This document shows positions 14,278 to 16,377 of a stretch of 16,377 nucleotides of DNA, piece by piece (within the stretch, counting starts at the first letter, position 1; the number at the start of each line of letters is the position of its first letter). Source of the DNA: DASZZV01 sp035544835 (GTDB taxonomy: Bacteria; Acidobacteriota; Thermoanaerobaculia; Gp7-AA8); NCBI GenBank assembly GCA_035544835.1, contig DASZZV010000382.1, positions 1-16,377 of the forward strand. The letters are read 5' to 3'. A program made the translations under genes and the position numbers. The notes under the pieces were generated by a model that searched no databases, was not told the DNA's origin, and saw only the letters and a program-made list of their open reading frames with translations.

Positions 14278-15731
14278 CGGCGGACCGAGTGTCGGCGCGA
14301 GAGTGGCTCGAGGAAGAGTGGGCTGTCGGTCGTGGGCAAGGTGCTGGTGCTGGTGGTGGTGGTGAGGGTCTCATTGCCGTAGAGATCCGTCACTCTGACG
14401 CTACCACTCAGCGATGAGGGGATGCCATTCCAGCTTACATAAGTCCACTTCGAGCCGGAGCGAAAGCGGTACTGGCCGTCGGTGATCTTCTCCGCGGTGT
14501 CGAACGAGCCGAGCTTCGATTCAATGAGCTTGTTGACATAAAACGGGAGCGTGATGGTGAAACTGGGATCAACGAATACCTGGGCGTCGGAGAAAAATTT
14601 TTCGACGCCATTCGCCAACCCGACCGTGTAAAACCTCATGAACCACGCCGCGGCGTCATGCTCCGGAAGCCCGGAGAAGTTCGTCCCGTTGCCGATGACG
14701 ACGCCAAACTCCGTGACCCAAACCGGCTTATTGCCGAGAAGCTCGCGGCTGCGGCGGACCTGATGCTCGAACTGATCGATGCTGCCGTGATTCGGGTCCT
14801 TGCCCTGGTTGTAATGGATGGCGATGACGTCGACCGTCGTGGCGCCGCCCAGGCGGACGAAGTCGCTCCAGAACGTGGCGCCGCCGATCGGTTCAGACTC
14901 ACGGTCGAGCGGAAAGGCCAGACCGCCGTTCAGCATCCTGCAGCCGGCGCAGGAGCGGTGAATGATCTCGGCACTGCGGCGCATCAGGTCATAGAAACCG
15001 GGAACGTCGTATCGGAACAGGCCGCAGTTTTCTCCCTCCGGCTCATTGTGAATCTGCCAGTACCTGACCGGTGTCGTGAGGCCGGGCATGTCGTCGATGC
15101 CATCTCCGTCGTAGCGCTCGACGAGATTCTCGAGATAACGGTCATAGGCCCGCAGATCGCGGTAGCGGTCCATCCGCCCGTCGACATTGAGATAATAGAA
15201 ATCCTCCGACAAGAGCCGGACACACATCGGATTGCTGGTCTTCGGATATCCGGCGGCGACGAGCTCCCAGCCTGCATACGGCATGATGACGCCGACATAG
15301 ACGCCGCCGATTCTCTGCAGGTTCGCGACGATGGTGTCGCTGAGGTCATAACGGAAGCGGCCGGGTGAGATCTCAATCATTCCCCACGGTAGGTTCTGCA
15401 CGTCGCGGAAGTGATGGATGCCTCCGGTGGCCAGGACGGTGAGGTAATCGTCGATGTGGCGCTTCAATTCGCCCTGCGCTGCGGAGAGCGCTTGGGGATC
15501 GTCGTAGAGCGCGGTGGGGCCGTAGTCGTGGACGCGGCCAGTCTGCGGGCCGATGCTGATGACGGAGACGCCACCGAGCACGCCGAAGTGAGAGCTGTCC
15601 GAAGGGAGGGCTGGAAGGGCGCGGAGCCAGGCGGCGACTTTTCGGGACTCGGTGCTTTCCGTCACCGGCGGAGCGGCGAGAAGGTTCACGGCGAAGAGCG
15701 TAGCGAGAATGACGAAGCCGATCCTGCGCAT
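14274..15731 (-). CDS. secreted glycoside hydrolase-like protein, clan GH-A TIM barrel
   Basis: The ATG at 15731 has GGAAGGGG about 6 nt upstream and opens a signal peptide (MRRIGFVILATLFAVNLLAA). The 485-residue protein shows the clan GH-A pattern: VRYWQIHNEPE with acid/base candidate E230 (NEP 229-231), DVIAIHYNQG at the next strands, and PVWVTEFGV with nucleophile candidate E341, the spacing expected of a retaining (beta/alpha)8 glycosidase. Resemblance is to GH39/GH5-like enzymes, but I cannot name a family or substrate. Residues about 410-455 (QYRFRSGSKWTYVSW ... VRVTDLYGNE) look like a small beta domain, followed by a Thr/Ser-rich tail (TTTTSTSTLPTTDSP). Probably secreted to act on extracellular glycans. 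First gene of the minus-strand group, divergent from the transposase. Confidence 0.82.
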   Translation of the reverse strand: MRRIGFVILATLFAVNLLAAPPVTESTESRKVAAWLRALPALPSDSSHFGVLGGVSVISIGPQTGRVHDYGPTALYDDPQALSAAQGELKRHIDDYLTVLATGGIHHFRDVQNLPWGMIEISPGRFRYDLSDTIVANLQRIGGVYVGVIMPYAGWELVAAGYPKTSNPMCVRLLSEDFYYLNVDGRMDRYRDLRAYDRYLENLVERYDGDGIDDMPGLTTPVRYWQIHNEPEGENCGLFRYDVPGFYDLMRRSAEIIHRSCAGCRMLNGGLAFPLDRESEPIGGATFWSDFVRLGGATTVDVIAIHYNQGKDPNHGSIDQFEHQVRRSRELLGNKPVWVTEFGVVIGNGTNFSGLPEHDAAAWFMRFYTVGLANGVEKFFSDAQVFVDPSFTITLPFYVNKLIESKLGSFDTAEKITDGQYRFRSGSKWTYVSWNGIPSSLSGSVRVTDLYGNETLTTTTSTSTLPTTDSPLFLEPLSRRHSVRR

Positions 15732-15849
15732 GGGACACCCCTTCCAGGTACGTTTGTAGTTGGACGGAGGAACGGAGCCGTCCGTTTACGTTTCGCTGGT
15801 TTTTGCGTTCGCACGGTACAGTCGGGAGTCTTGACGATGAGATGACCCT
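15732..15849. other. glycosidase upstream region
   Basis: This leader and promoter region has the glycosidase ribosome site next to 15731 and a small inverted repeat GGACGG (15762-15767) / CCGTCC (15778-15783), which could form a hairpin in the glycosidase leader. A TTGACG at 15831-15836 on the + strand resembles a -35, but no -10 lies at the right distance. No gene is seen. Confidence 0.4.
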
Positions 15850-15993
15850 CGGAGAGCTATTGGGGACAGAGCTTCGCATTTCGAACTTGCCGTGAGCGGA
15901 GAGCTATTGGGGACAGAGCTTCGCATTTCGAACTTGCCGTGAGTTTCGGAGAGCTATTGGGGACAGAGCTTCGCATTTCGAACTTGCCGTGAG
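15850..15993 (+). repeat. three identical 47-bp repeats upstream of the transposase
   Basis: Units lie at 15850-15896, 15897-15943 and 15947-15993. All three begin CGGAGAGCTATTGGGGACAG and end AACTTGCCGTGAG, with no differences seen. The first two abut and the third follows a 3-bp TTT. The spacing (0 and 3 bp) rules out CRISPR. The unit contains a short dyad TTCG ... CGAA. It is unrelated in sequence to palindromes A-C. From memory, ATTGGGGACAGA-like words often occur near RAYT genes, so these may be transposase-associated ends; that is an inference. Confidence 0.93.
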
Positions 15994-15995
15994 TA

Positions 15996-16012
15996 CTCCA
16001 CGCGGAGTGGAG
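15996..16012 (+). repeat. small hairpin after the 47-bp repeats
   Basis: CTCCAC (15996-16001) and GTGGAG (16007-16012) are inverted with a 5-nt loop, 2 bp after the last 47-bp unit. It may be part of the transposase-associated end structure. Confidence 0.4.
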
Positions 16013-16085
16013 CGAGTTTCCAATCCGAGGAGGTTTTCGCGCGCTTTTCTGCACGCTGAGTAGATTCCTCGGTGTTCCGCGTTCC

Positions 16086-16100
16086 CCGAGGGATCCTCGG
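16086..16100 (+). promoter_or_regulatory. hairpin covering the transposase ribosome-binding region
   Basis: CCGAGG (16086-16091), loop GAT, CCTCGG (16095-16100) is a perfect 6-bp hairpin ending 3 nt before ATG 16104. Two more copies of the same words lie upstream (CCGAGG 16025-16030, CCTCGG 16067-16072), so alternative pairing is possible. It would hide the ribosome site; no other Shine-Dalgarno lies close to the ATG. Confidence 0.45.
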
Positions 16101-16103
16101 TGC

Positions 16104-16377
16104 ATGGCTAGAGCAATGAGAATCGAGTATCCGGGCGCGCTGTATCACGTCACTTCCCGCGGCCATCAGAAGAAGCCGCTCTTCCTCGATGACCGCGACC
16201 GCGAGCACTTCCTCGAGCTGGTTGGACAAGTGGCGCGACGTCAGAAGTGGATCATCACTGCGTACGTGCTGATGACCAACCACTTCCACTTCGTCATCGA
16301 GACCCCCCAACCCAACCTCGGCCTCGGGATGCAGATGCTCAACGCCACCTACGCCTCCTGGTTCAACAAGCGTCATG
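16104..16377 (+). CDS. REP-associated tyrosine transposase (RAYT), N-terminal part
   Basis: The first 91 codons of an IS200-like Y1 transposase gene that runs off the right edge. MARAMRIEYPGALYHVTSRG is the classic RAYT N-terminus, followed by KKPLFLDDRDREHFLELV and the HUH metal site in YVLMTNHFHFVIETP (H-F-H), then LGMQMLNATYASWFNKRH. The catalytic Tyr lies in the missing part. RAYTs are single-copy domesticated relatives of IS200/IS605 transposases that cut single-stranded REP hairpins and are thought to spread REP/BIME elements. ATG 16104 is chosen because it gives the usual N-terminus; ATG 16116 is an alternative. The gene has 47-bp repeats and a hairpin upstream, and diverges from the glycosidase gene. 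Confidence 0.92.
   Translation, partial: MARAMRIEYPGALYHVTSRGHQKKPLFLDDRDREHFLELVGQVARRQKWIITAYVLMTNHFHFVIETPQPNLGLGMQMLNATYASWFNKRH

Noticed and set aside
14658..15368. 236-codon plus-strand ORF opposite the glycosidase
   Set aside because: The minus strand holds a signal peptide, NEP and TEFG motifs; the plus-strand frame has no domain and no ribosome site.
15850..15993. CRISPR array
   Set aside because: Three identical 47-bp units have spacers of 0 and 3 bp, no unique spacers, and no cas gene nearby.
15857..16376. Minus-strand ORFs across the 47-bp repeats and the RAYT start
   Set aside because: They consist of translated repeats and the antisense of the transposase.
1..16377. tRNA or rRNA genes, riboswitches, phage attachment sites
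   Set aside because: I saw no cloverleaf, rRNA or known riboswitch core in the gaps; most gaps are too short or are filled by the repeats described.

Overview
The window looks like a piece of chromosome from an uncultured or poorly studied Gram-negative bacterium of roughly 60% GC (estimated by eye). The lipid A genes lpxB and msbA show an outer membrane. The run of HU/IHF, HIT, DUF6677-like, VanZ-like, LpxB, MsbA and DUF374-type acyltransferase genes, together with DUF4388 and DUF4349 genes, suggests Acidobacteriota or a neighbouring phylum. That placement is inference; no rRNA or tRNA gene was found to test it.

Bases 1-6513 (+ strand) form one tightly packed envelope operon: IHF-like protein (C-terminal end only), HIT hydrolase, DUF6677-like membrane protein, 62-aa membrane protein, VanZ-like protein, LpxB, MsbA, DUF374 acyltransferase and patatin-like lipase. 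Seven of the eight junctions are 1- or 4-base stop/start overlaps; only lpxB-msbA has a gap (38 bp). LpxB makes the lipid A disaccharide and MsbA flips it. The acyltransferase and patatin could add and remove acyl chains. The acyltransferase frame breaks at a ten-A run, and a single-base shift there restores a textbook DUF374 C-terminus ending exactly at the patatin start.

Bases 6514-9604 hold two unrelated genes, a DUF4349 lipoprotein-like gene (- strand) and a DUF4388/J-like/TPR protein gene (+ strand), with three copies (A, B, C) of a nested palindrome between genes. A and B are about 97% identical over 148 bp, lie in the same orientation and bracket the DUF4349 gene. C is inverted and lies just before uup. 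Each copy has two 35-bp arms in opposite orientation, each arm itself a GC-rich hairpin, which is the architecture of BIME/REP elements.

Bases 9605-11794 (+) carry uup (ABC-F ATPase, probably from an almost leaderless transcript) and an alkyltransferase-like (ATL) protein with Trp in place of the catalytic Cys. Bases 11796-15731 (-) carry three genes for exported proteins: a hypothetical protein, an M20D amidohydrolase and a clan GH-A-like glycosidase.

The right edge (15732-16377) holds three copies of a 47-bp repeat and the start of a REP-associated tyrosine transposase (RAYT, Y1/HUH family) gene that runs off the window. A RAYT close to BIME-like palindromes is the most system-like feature here, but a functional link between this RAYT and palindromes A-C is not shown by the sequence.
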